From: Symsagittifera roscoffensis
Lineage: Eukaryota > Xenacoelomorpha > Acoela > Convolutidae
Assembly: GCF_963678635.1 (NCBI RefSeq)
Contig: NC_087068.1
Coordinates: forward strand, 55,274,467 to 55,338,466
Length of the DNA stretch: 64,000 nt
Reading direction: 5' to 3'
Every line of letters begins with the position of its first letter. The stretch's first letter is position 1. The translations under genes were made by a program, and so were the position numbers. This document shows positions 54,705 to 64,000 of the stretch, in pieces. The notes under the pieces were generated by a model. It saw only the letters and a program-made list of their open reading frames with translations. It ran no database searches and was not told the DNA's origin.

Positions 54705-55646
54705 CTAGGAAGCGGTTTTCTCGGTTTGGGTTTTTCGTCTCGAACCCTCTTGCTTCTGACCTACTTCAACATTAGGATTAGGGAAATTAGGGAATGAAAT
54801 ATTTCCTTTAAAAGGTCTGGTTTTATTTGAGATAGATTTAGGAATCGCAATGTCCGACTTTCGTATTATTTTTCCGTCGGATAATTCTACCGTCGAAGTA
54901 GACGAATTTATGATTCTTTTGTTTAGTTCCTTATAGTAACAGTCTCGGTTGATGTTACCGTTTGTTTTCCGAAGGTTTTTACCTTTGAAGGGGCTTTGGA
55001 GAGGTAATCTATCGGTCTTGGTTTTCAAGGATGAGGCATAGTCAGTGTCATAGCCTTTTTCGACTGGTGTTTGGTTCTTTTTCGCTACCAATTCATCCTC
55101 GAGTCTATCGTCCGAGTTCCAGTCATTTGCCCGTTCTTAAGATAATTTGGATTTCTCTTTGTCCGCCGACGTGCATTCTGAGCAGTTCATGCCATGAAAG
55201 TAAATTTGCCTGTTAATATGGGACCACCAGATGTATTGGGCAAAATACTTCATTCCGATATGACCTGGATGAGTTTCATGGAAGGTCTTCATCATCGCGT
55301 TTCTCAGGGTAAAACGTATAACTAGTTTACCGTCCATGTATAACAATCCGTCGGATTCGTGTAAGTCTCTGGTGAAGTGTTTAAAGTAAGGGGAATTTGC
55401 ATTCATCTTCTCCACTTTGTTTTGAAGTGCCTTGACTATCGGGTTCAACATTTGGTCGTCTTCTGTCAGAAGAGCTACCAGCTTGGCGTTAAAGATGATG
55501 TTCAAGTCCAAGGGTCGATCCGGTAACTTCAAGTTTTCACGGAATTTTTTAACGAGGTTGGCGTGGTCTGGTAATAAAGGAAGATCTAAATCTACTGAAA
55601 TACCGAAAGTAGAGGGATTAATTATTACAATACTCTTATGATTCAT
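54705..55646 (-). pseudogene. Integrase remnant lacking the catalytic core
   Basis: The N-terminal HHCC zinc region (HPGHIGMKYFAQYIWW, then CSEC) is followed within a few codons by a TAA and then, in the same frame, by what looks like the post-core C-terminal segment (NDWNSDDRLEDELVAKKN). The roughly 150-residue DDE core is absent, so an internal deletion is inferred. Confidence 0.7.
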
Positions 55647-55739
55647 ATTAACAGTTTTTTAACTACATTTTTTATCTACAGGCGAAGTAATTAATCTACA
55701 ATTAGGAATTAAGAAGTAAAAAAAAGCGGAATTAGAAAA

Positions 55740-56820
55740 TTAATTAATTATTGGGTTTGTGTTTGAATAATCCGTTGGAATACAATTTGAAGTACAAAAT
55801 TCCGTTCTATTGTGATTAGATGAACAAATTGGGAAAGACGAGTTGATTAGTCTTAGTACTGACGCTATTAAGTAATTATGTAATTTAGCGTAATCGGAAT
55901 TTTCCAGATTTGAACCAATGGCTGAGCAGGTAATTTTTTGTTTCTCCGACGGATTAATTGATTTAATAATCTTCTTAGTATTTGCCACTACAAATTCTTC
56001 GTCGTAATGAGATATTGGAAGGTCTTTTCCAGATGGAATCCCGGAAATAAAGTCAGTGAAGCCCATATCCTTTCCTGCTAGATGTTTGATTGCAATATTA
56101 AAAGGTAACAATCTGTCCACCCATCTTGTTAATCTACTATGATATGTTTTATTTCCGTGATTTGGTGAGAGGGCAGAAAGTAAAGCTTTGTGGTCAGTAA
56201 TTACTTCAAATTCTGATCCGTAAAGGTAATTTTTGTAGTGTTCGACGGCCCATACGACCCCTATCAATCCGAGCTCGTTTGTGGAATATTTTGACTCGTG
56301 CGGGTTTAAAAAACGAGTGGCGAAAGAAATTGTTTTCCAGTCGTTCCCATGGAGTTGTTCGAGGGAAGCTCCCAAACCATTGTGTGACGCGTCCGTTTTT
56401 ACTCTAGTGTTGCGTTTTACGTCAAAATGGGTATTCTCTGTTAGATTTACAATTTCTTGTTTAATTTTCTCAAACGCTTTCCTATGGTCCTCGTTCCATT
56501 GGAAAATCGATTTCTTTATAAGTAGCTGTCGAATGGGCTTCCTAAAAAGGCTAAATTTGGGACAAGCTTGATGTACTGATTTATAGAACCGGAAAATGAT
56601 CTTAGTTCTTTCAAGTTCTTTGGAACGGGTAAGTCCTTTATTGCTTTCGATTTATCAAATAAAGGTATGATTCCTGTTTTCGAGATTTTGAATCCCAGCC
56701 ATTCGATTTCTTTTTGAAAGAATTTGCATTTTGACCATTTGACCGCAAAGTTATAATCGGCCAATGTCGATAAAATATTCAACACAATGTTCTTGTGGTC
56801 TAAAACGGTTCCTTTGGAAG
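55740..56820 (-). pseudogene. RT thumb and RNase H of the degenerate gypsy element
   Basis: Two overlapping minus-strand pieces: an RT connection region (WSKCKFFQKEIEWLGFKIS) and an RNase H with the TNELGL and TDHKALLSAL motifs. A frame change near 56450 separates them. RNase H itself looks largely complete. Confidence 0.75.
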
Positions 56821-58145
56821 CAATTAAAATGTGGTCTAGTTAACAATTAGTAAAAGGGATAGAACCTAACGTTGAACCCATTACTCTTTGAAATTCGTTA
56901 GGCATATTACCTAGTCCGTAAAAGCCGGTTAAAAATTGGTAAGTACCCGTAATATTGCAAGTAAGTATCCGCAAGTTGACTGTATGCATTTTTAGGTCTA
57001 AATTAGGAAACCACACTTCTCCAACGGAATTATTTGCAATTTGCGCCGCGACGTTGTCTACCAGTTCGTGGATATTCGGCAATTGGTATTTGTTCTTGTA
57101 GATTTGTTTATTTATAAACTTTGAATCCAGAGCTAACTTGATGGATTTATCTTTTTTGCAAGTATTGACTATTGGACTGATAAAACGATCTTCGTCACAG
57201 TTTTCTAGTTTTTTAATATGTCCCTCATTTTTTATTCTATTGAGTTCTGTCTTAACAGAATCCAGTAAGTGTAGGAGGACTCGTTTTCCTTTTAGTTGGA
57301 TTGGTTTTAGGGGTTTGTGAAAATGGGTGATTTTCTCCTGGTTTTATTTTTTCCAATCCGAAGGAATAAATTTTTAAATGTTTTTGATATGTTTAGAATT
57401 TCCCTATCTTTGTCTGATTGAGAGATAGAATTTATTGACTTACACTGCTTGTGAGTCTGGAAATGCGGGAAGTACTTCTGTGAGACTTCTATCCCCACTT
57501 TCGGTAGATTGTCATTTCCTAGATTTTTCTCTCGTGTCCCTCGGTCAAGAAGAAATGACAGTCGTTGTGTGACCAACCGTTTGAGAAGATCGGAACCATC
57601 ACCTTTCCAGAAATATTTATGGCGTTATCCGTGAATCCACAGTAAAGGTCCTTGGTTGCTTTGTCCACCGGATAGATTTTCAAGTAAGGGTCTCGTAGTT
57701 TCAATACGTGTAAAACGTTTTTCTTGAGGAAGCTGACCGGGCTAGCTGAATCCACTTTTATATTTAGAATTACTTGATTTTCTTTTCCGAGGCCAATATT
57801 CAATAATTTCTTCAATTCCTTTCCTTCTTCGTCAAAAATCGTAGTTACATTTAATACAGAATAATCGTCGTTTTCGCTTTGTCCAGATTCTGACCATGCG
57901 TTTATGACGCCACAACATTCTCTATCTACATGATCTGTATTTACATCCGCAATATCCGACGGATTAAAATCTGTATTATCTACAATTTGACTATTTACAA
58001 TGTTTACATTTTTACGACGGGATCTACAAAGTCTGGTAAAATGACCTTTATATTTACAAGAAGTACAGGTAGTGTCTTTTGCTGGGCAGACTGCTAGGTG
58101 ACCTTTAAAAGAGGTTCCGCCGCACTACTTCATACAGTTGTTGTT
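56821..58145 (-). pseudogene. Zinc knuckles, protease and RT of the degenerate gypsy element
   Basis: From the right: two Cys/His knuckles (about 58010-58140, second CTSCKYKGHFTRLC), an aspartic protease with DSAS in place of DSGA, and an RT palm with QLPNIHELVDN and LTGFYGLGNMPNEFQR. Frame changes separate the pieces. At the RT active site (about 56835-56842) the YxDD box is replaced by a TAA followed by LDH, which destroys catalysis. Confidence 0.8.
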
Positions 58146-58239
58146 TTTTCAATATTGAGAGTTGGCTCTTTTTTTTGCGTTAAAATGGCTGTATGGTTTG
58201 TGTACGGATGATCCGTTGGATTTAAAATTGTTTGTAAGT

Positions 58240-58982
58240 TTTAGGTGATTTAAAATTCCCTTTTCATCGATGAGTGCTACGTTTAGTGCTCCTCGTTAGG
58301 GGAAGAGTTTTTGTTAGCAGTTTCCTTTGGATATCGTATTTTTTCATGTTGTTTATGAAAATGTCTCTAATCCACTCTTCTTCTCCTGCGGCTATGTCGC
58401 ACTTTTTAGCCATTTCTGCAAAGCACCCCAATATTGTTCTAGCGATTTTCTATCCCGTTGTTTTCGGTTTAGCAGTTTGTGTCGTTCGAATGTGACATTT
58501 GTCTTTCTTACGAAAGCGATTGCTAGGAAGTCCCAAAATTCTTTAAAAGAGATTTGTAAGTTTTTCACCTTTGTAAATTTTTGTCCGAAAATCCTTTTTC
58601 CTTCGTTTCCCAATGCGCGGTATAGGACTGATCGTAATTTTTTATATGCTTCTATTCGCATTCCATTGAATTTCTTGGTTTCAGATTTAATGGAGGCTGA
58701 TTCCTCTTCATCGTATCGTCTTTGTTCTTGGGCGTTTCGGTCCATTCTCAACTGTCTTTGGTTTTCTGTTTCACCGTCCATTGGATTTTCCAAATTTGGA
58801 GGTTGAGGATGATGTCTCTCCGAAGGATTTAGTAAATTTTCGCTGTCTATGTTTTCTTTAGCGACTATTGCTAAATGAAACAGATCGCTCCAGTCTTCCC
58901 AGGGGATGGGGGGATCCACAGTATGGTTTTGCCAAAATGGAGGTATGCCTCTCACCTTAGATTCGTTATTTGACTGGGCCAT
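58240..58982 (-). pseudogene. gag: Gag of the degenerate gypsy element
   Basis: The ATG lies about 17 bases inside the 5' LTR. 196 codons are open, then a frame change near 58395 after which the C-terminal part (EEEWIRDIFINNM) continues in another frame to about 58265. The pattern matches gypsy Gag capsids. Confidence 0.7.
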
Positions 58983-58998
58983 GATAAAATGTTACAAA

Positions 58999-59136
58999 AG
59001 TTAAAACATTAAAAAGTGAGAGATCATTCTCTCCGCCGGAGAGAATGGCAAGTGAAGGTCATATAAGAGTGACCTGTTATCTAATTAAGATAAATAAGAT
59101 TTGCAATAAATGCAAAATAAGATCCGAATCACAACA
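58999..59136 (-). repeat. 5' LTR of the degenerate gypsy element
   Basis: 138 bp with only a few differences from 53139-53276. Starts AG where the partner has TG. Hairpin at 59025-59047. Confidence 0.9.
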
Positions 59137-59280
59137 CAAGAAAATTTGAAAATTGCGTTTTTCAAAAAATGGCGAAAACGCAAATTTTGAGCTTGAAACC
59201 TTAAAACACAATCACTCTTTTTATTATATACATTTTATTATGTCCCCCTGATCCACAGAGTACTGTCCTTTCGTACCGTT

Positions 59281-59560
59281 TTGGACATCAATTTTCGGTC
59301 ACCTGAATTTTTCTAAAAGGGCTTTGGTGCCTTGACTTACTTACTTGGAGTCGTGATCGTGCGCCGAAAAACTGGAATTGTTGGTCAAAACGGCACTTTC
59401 GGCCTGTTTTGTTGCAAAAACGTTCCTGCAAAACAGACAATTTTGCAAAAAAAAATGGTTTTTAAAAAGTTATGGGAATACTTGGAAATTCGATTAAGCC
59501 AACCTTTAAAAAAAGAAAATCTGTTTCCTCCCCCTTTAAATCCAAGATCCGCGCCTGGGC
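59281..59560. mobile_element. Decayed relative of the hAT MITE
   Basis: Shares TTTTTCTAAAAGGGCTTTGG-like sequence and a right end CCAAGATCCGCGCCTG with the MITE at 19898-20295. The left terminus and target duplication are not clear, so it seems truncated or heavily mutated. Confidence 0.5.
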
Positions 59561-59805
59561 AACTAAATTTCGGAAATGGTACATGATAAAAGTGCATGCA
59601 CAAAATATACTTTTCAGATATTTTTTAATGTATGGCTTTAGCTTAAAAAGTTCTCGTAATCGCACAAATATCCCATCTTTTGTTTGATTCGCGGTATGTT
59701 ATGAATCTTTTTTGAGTTTACTATAAGATGTTGATCTTTTTTAATATCCCATAACTATCCCTTTAACTTCCTTATACTTAACCAATGAGTTAGTTCATTA
59801 TAGGT

Positions 59806-60075
59806 TTACTCGTTCTTAGGTACCAAGAGTGTAACCTTGTTAGTGTGTGAAGATTTGAAGGACCACACAACTTCCTCGGGAGCCCCTGCTATAACCTTTT
59901 CCGGAAAGTCAGCCGAGTCGCATACTTTGGGCAGTATAACTGGGTTCAAGGTCAAATAGCCTGTCGTAAACTCGAATGGGTAAGTATCCTGGTGATCCAT
60001 GACAACAACATACCAGTAGAAAGTGTCTAGCTCGAGCACAGGTCGCGACACTGGGTCTGTCTCGATGTCGAAGAC
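59806..60075 (-). CDS. Possible host terminal exon
   Basis: 90 codons including the stop, preceded by a strong acceptor (TTTGTCTTTTGTAG) with phase 0. The sequence is well-mixed and aromatic-rich (FYWYVVVMDHQDTYPFEF) with no transposon similarity that I recognise. Best of the four candidate host exons. Upstream exons would lie to the right, toward the CR1 element. Confidence 0.5.
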   Translation of the reverse strand, partial: VFDIETDPVSRPVLELDTFYWYVVVMDHQDTYPFEFTTGYLTLNPVILPKVCDSADFPEKVIAGAPEEVVWSFKSSHTNKVTLLVPKNE

Positions 60076-61199
60076 CTACAAAAGACAAATGTGAAAAACA
60101 AGCTGAAGTATAAACCAACCGTAAACTTTACTCACACAAAATACAATCAGCGGAACATTACCAGGCCACAGTACACTTAACGAACTATAACCAGATTGCG
60201 CAAAAATTAAAAAGGTTTTGTCGTGAAATCGAAATCCGCGCAACAATCATATTTTTTTAAAATAAACCTTTACTTATAGAGAAATGGCTTAACGATAGTA
60301 CTGCTCCAAACCGCTCCAATGTGCTTCAAAAGCAACCAAAGTTGCTGAATCCGAAACGAAATTAGCGGATTCCACAAAGTTTGTGGATTGCATAAAAAGT
60401 ATTTATTCAAGTGTACAGTGAACTGCGCTGTACGTAGTCCGCATTATTAAGGGTGCCCGTATATTTTTTAAGCAGAGTTAACAAATCAAAAGCGAAGTCT
60501 CCGCTTAAATATGGTGAACTTTATCAAATTTTGAAGAAAAAAAACATTACAAAAACTGAATCTGTAAAAATTTGGTACATTCTTTCGTTGATTTTATATG
60601 ACACAAAAATATACGGTTAATTTTATGAGTATGAGTATTTTTGACTTGAAGCACATGTGAAGGCTTGTCGCAGGGTTCAAGGGTAGTACATACACATAAC
60701 CGTGCGCGTAACTAGAATTGAGTTTGACCTAGTAAATGAAACTGCTTCGTTTGAGTTGAGACAAGCAACACTTCTGTAATAGTTACGATTTTGTAACAGC
60801 TACAGTTACATTGTTGCGTAACAATTCTGCAAGGACTCCTTGTTTTTGGCTGGCTTATATGGTAACTGATTTTTATACCAACGACACAGCATTTATCCGT
60901 AAACGCTTGCTAATATCTCTATGTGACTTAACTATACACATCTGTAACGAAAAACTTCTGTTTTTGTGATTTGAAATTCTTCATTTATAATTTAAACTTC
61001 TGGTCAGAAATTCTTCATGAAATTTTTAAATTTTGAAGGCCTGACAATACCAGGAGTAAAACTCAAATTTTAAAAAATAGGAAAGAGCTAAAAACGAAAT
61101 TGATGTTGTGGGAGTAGTTTTTTTGTTGTAATGCATTACGTATTCCTTAATTGTTTAGAAAAAATCAAACGAAGCGCAATATTAAAATTTCAAATCTAG
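60076..61199. other. Intergenic or intronic, no gene seen
   Basis: AT-rich with no convincing frame; may be intron of the preceding exon's gene. Confidence 0.4.
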
Positions 61200-61247
61200 A
61201 AGCTCAAAAATTGGTAGATCAAAAAATCAAAATTGGTAGATCAAAAA

Positions 61248-61403
61248 TTAGTAGATCAAAAAATTGGAAATGCAATGAAAACGACATGCGATAAAGTGGA
61301 AAAAACTTATAGTGCCGTTGTAGCTGCTGAAACCACCACCCGGATAAATCAAGCTCAAACCACTCAACATGCTGCCAGATCTAACTCTGATCACAACATA
61401 AAT
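61248..61403 (+). repeat. 156-bp duplication of the ORF1 linker, copy 1
   Basis: Identical base for base with 62321-62476. It encodes the segment between the PHD region and the later domain. Preceded by short GTAGATCAAAAA repeats (61212-61265). Confidence 0.9.
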
Positions 61404-61875
61404 GCGGTCCATAAGTGCGGTCCAAAACTTCTTACCCGAGAAAGACAAATTCAACATCATCGCTCTGCTCATCGGCGGAAACGACGCCTTCAACGGAAAA
61501 GACCCCTCCAGTATACCTGCAGGCGACATTGCTGAAGAACTGTCGAAGCTAGCCGAGGAGCTGTGTGAACGAGCCAAAAAAGTTTTCGTCATCGGAATCC
61601 CTCATCGTAGTGAGAACCGAGCTCGATCTGCAAAAATAAACGAATTCCTAAGAAAGATAAAAGGAACTTGGAAGTTTAGAGGAGTGAGTGAAAAAATCCA
61701 CAGCTCATATCATTTGAAAACTGACGAAGTGCACCTCAGTGAAGAAGGTCTGAAGGGCATTAAAAGTATTCTCAAGAATAAAATCTTATACGATAAACAT
61801 TCGAACATCTGCAATACAGAAGGACATCTGGTATATTACGAGTGTCGTTTCAAGAACTGTCAGTGCCCCTATTAA
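61402..61875 (+). pseudogene. Truncated SGNH-esterase part of CR1 ORF1
   Basis: 157 codons with GGND (block III) and DEVHLSEEG (block V, Asp-x2-His) of SGNH hydrolases. Block I with the nucleophilic Ser is missing. It lies in a different frame from the preceding duplicated linker, so it is not a continuous ORF1. Esterase domains of this kind are known in CR1 ORF1 proteins. Confidence 0.7.
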
Positions 61876-61897
61876 CGTAAGTAGAAATAGTGAACCG

Positions 61898-61989
61898 CAG
61901 GCCTCCCCTTTTCGGGAACCACCAGGTTTGTCTATTTCTTCTTTTCCCCTGAGTGAGCCACAGGCCTCCCCTTTTCGGGAACCACCAGG
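61898..61989 (+). repeat. Two 29-bp direct repeats
   Basis: CAGGCCTCCCCTTTTCGGGA and the following nine bases occur at 61898-61926 and again at 61961-61989. GC-rich patch ahead of the PHD ORF. Confidence 0.9.
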
Positions 61990-62023
61990 CTTAACTGTTT
62001 TTCTATCCATAGTATAAGCAAAA

Positions 62024-62920
62024 ATGGGCAAAAACTGCAAAACATGTAAAAGAGGCTTTGCCAGCAACGAGAAAACATACACTTGTGTCGCATGCAACGC
62101 TCAAATGCATTTGGAACCAACTTGTGTTGGGTTGTCTCTAGTGGCCATAAATGGAATAAAAGAACTAGGGCCGAATGTCATGTTGCTTTGTAATACTTGT
62201 GTGCAAAATAATGAACGAGACAACTTTATAAGATGCAAAACCCTGGCCAACTAAGACGAGAAGCTCTCAAACATTGATGTAACTGAAAGCCTTAAAAGCA
62301 TGGAAAGAAGACTTACCGATTTAGTAGATCAAAAAATTGGAAATGCAATGAAAACGACATGCGATAAAGTGGAAAAAACTTATAGTGCCGTTGTAGCTGC
62401 TGAAACCACCACCCGGATAAATCAAGCTCAAACCACTCAACATGCTGCCAGATCTAACTCTGATCACAACATAAATCAAAGTTTTAGGATACAAGGGGTC
62501 AAAGAGGACCCTGAGAAAACAAAAGGAGAAAACCTTGTCCCAACAAATGACGAAGTAAACGAAATACTAAACATAATTGGAGTGAAGCCGAAAATAATAG
62601 AACTAAAACGACTGGGAAAATTTGATCGTAATCGAATGAAGCCAAGAACACTGCTGGTAACTGTACCTAGCGAACATGAAGCACGACTAGTACTAGCAAA
62701 AAGCCGAGAAAAGCGAGAACAATTGGTCGAAAAAGAGGTCTACCTGCTACCAGCATTGACCAAAGAGAGTGCAATTAAAGAGAACGAAATCCTTAAGAAA
62801 CGAAGACAACTACTAGATGAAGGCGTTCCTCGCGAAAAGCTGAAAATAAGGAATCTAGAATTGTTCAATGATGGTGTGAAAGTAACTATTGACACTGAAG
62901 TTCAGGAACCCCAGCATTGA
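62024..62920 (+). pseudogene. CR1 ORF1 with PHD-type finger and RNA-binding-like region
   Basis: Starts MGKNCKTCKRGF; Cys/His spacing through residue 65 fits a PHD-type zinc finger. An in-frame TAA at 62252-62254 interrupts it. The same frame then continues through the duplicated linker into a C-terminal RRM-like, Lys/Glu-rich region ending at TGA (62918-62920). The TAA is probably a nonsense mutation. The final TGA is followed by CTAG and then by ORF2 in the same frame. Confidence 0.7.
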
Positions 62921-64000
62921 CTAGGATTCCTCAACATTCTGCAACTAAATACTAGAAGCCTAATCAACATAGAGAGAAGAACTAAGCTAGCAAATGCAAT
63001 TGCAGTTGGAAATTTTAATGTCATATGCTTAAGCGAAACTTGGCTTAACGAGAATATTCAATCATCAGAGCTTTTTCTAAGTGAATATAACATCTATAGA
63101 TCTGATAGAGCTATTGTGAGTGGTAAAAACTGTCACGGAGGCAGCCTAATAGCTGTCAAGAATAGTCTAATTACCGAGGACTTATCCACCAAACATGACA
63201 TTCCTGATTCATGTGTGCTATGTAGTATAAAACTTCATCAAACTGAAATGATAATTGGCTCATTCTACAATCCGCCAAAAAACAGTAATTACAGATACAA
63301 AGTGCATGAATTTGAACAACTGATCAAAGCCATTCCTAAAAACAAACCGTTTCTCTTATGTGGGGATTTAAATTTCCCAGAAACAAACTGGAACACCCTC
63401 ACCAGTACTGACGAGGAAGAAAACCAAATACTGCAAATTTTTGAAAATGGACTCTTTAGGCAGGCGATAGATTTCCCAACATGTGTGAAGAACATACTAG
63501 ACGTAGCCTTCTATCGGAATTGCTATACAAGTGCCGAACAAGATTTTAACGTTTCCAAGATTTATGACTGCTCAGATCACAATGCCATAATGTTGTCTAT
63601 TGAATGCACGGTATCAGAGCCGAAACCATACTTGGAAAATTTTAGAAGTTTTGGAAATGCCGATTTTGAAGGAATAAACAATTTTATAAACGAGAACCCA
63701 TTTGAACCAGTATGCCACACAAACATTAACAAAATGCATGAGGAGTACACCCAATATTTGGATGAAATCATTAAGAGTTTTGTGCCTCTCAGAACAAGAC
63801 ATAGGCAATCACTTCCACCTTGGATAACAAGTAGCACTTCAAATTTGATCAAAAAGTTACAAACAAAACGGCAATCATGTATACTCAAACCGACCAACTA
63901 CAGAAGACAACAAGTTAAACTGTTTGAAAATTTAGTAACTGAATCATCGGAAGTGGACAGGAAAAACTACCAAGAGGAATTGTTTAGAACACGGAACACT
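62921..64000 (+). CDS. CR1 ORF2, endonuclease part (runs off the window)
   Basis: Open to the window end without a stop. It carries the apurinic-type endonuclease motifs in order: LQLNTRSL, ICLSETWL, GGSLIAV, LLCGDLNF and CSDHNAIM. These give the Asn, Glu, Asp and His residues of the exonuclease-endonuclease-phosphatase fold. No ATG is present before the first motif. The frame is continuous with ORF1 across a single TGA. Confidence 0.85.

Larger units (their letters stand above)
53139..59136 (-). mobile_element. Degenerate Ty3/gypsy element with 138-bp LTRs
   Basis: About 6.0 kb between two 138-bp direct repeats. Encodes Gag, two zinc knuckles, protease, RT, RNase H and part of integrase, in gypsy order. 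Frameshifts, a stop at the RT active site and loss of the integrase core make it non-autonomous. I find no matching target duplication at its ends. It differs in LTR size and coding style from the giant element. Confidence 0.9.
61200..64000 (+). mobile_element. CR1-like non-LTR retrotransposon (5' part)
   Basis: Contains ORF1 pieces with SGNH-esterase and PHD-type domains and the endonuclease part of ORF2. RT lies beyond the window. ORF1 with PHD and esterase domains is characteristic of CR1-clade LINEs. ORF1 is partly duplicated and interrupted. Confidence 0.85.

Noticed and set aside
59385-59603. 72-codon frame containing GADLGFKGGG
   Set aside because: This peptide is the translated terminus of the hAT MITE family and often appears in spurious gene models.

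Overview
This window is a repeat-rich, AT-rich stretch of a eukaryotic nuclear genome, almost certainly an invertebrate animal. That host call is an inference from the transposon mix: a CR1-type LINE with PHD and SGNH-esterase ORF1 domains, a BEL/Pao remnant, a hAT MITE, Ty1/copia and Ty3/gypsy elements, plus short exons that look spliced. I see no complete host gene, rRNA, tRNA or CRISPR. The species cannot be told from the sequence.

The window is dominated by two copies of one very large LTR element. Copy A (802-19718, minus strand, 18.9 kb) and copy B (28535-47275, plus strand, 18.7 kb) each have 410-bp LTRs (TG...CA), a perfect 4-bp target duplication (TCTA for A, ATGG for B), a primer-binding site and the same gene order. 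That order is a 77-aa leader ORF (ORF0), a basic 155-aa ORF1, a 555-aa ORF2, a 2167-aa Gag-Pol ORF3 (capsid-like region, CCHC knuckle, Asn/Arg/Ser/Tyr-rich tract, protease, RT, RNase H, D,D35E integrase), an ATG-less 50-codon ORF, a 76-aa membrane ORF4, a 55-aa two-helix ORF5, an ATG-less 378-codon ORF6, an 872-aa envelope-like ORF7, a 601-aa ORF8, and about 1.6 kb of conserved 3' region. Pol is of Ty3/gypsy type. The downstream ORFs are chained by TAAATG, ATGA, 13-nt and ATGA junctions. This gives the element the layout of a complex retrovirus. Copy A is almost fully open. Copy B has at least ten breaks in ORF1 to ORF6, yet ORF0, ORF4, ORF7 and ORF8 are intact.

The 8.8-kb spacer between the two copies holds a 398-bp hAT-type MITE with a perfect 8-bp target duplication, a possible host exon (about 20.74-21.15 kb), and an intact young Ty1/copia element (21778-26649, minus) with LTRs that read as identical, a 5-bp target duplication and a half-tRNA-iMet primer site. 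A cluster of AGATCT-centred palindromes lies at 27.5-28.1 kb.

To the right of copy B are, in order: a possible host terminal exon (47.85-48.05 kb), a BEL/Pao gag fossil (48.7-49.75 kb), another possible host exon (51.65-51.77 kb), a dead Ty3/gypsy element with 138-bp LTRs and no integrase core (53139-59136, minus), a decayed relative of the hAT MITE (about 59.28-59.56 kb), a further host exon (59.8-60.08 kb), and a CR1-like LINE (61.2 kb to the window end). The LINE has a partly duplicated ORF1, and its ORF1 and ORF2 are in the same frame, separated only by TGA CTAG, a known leaky-stop context.
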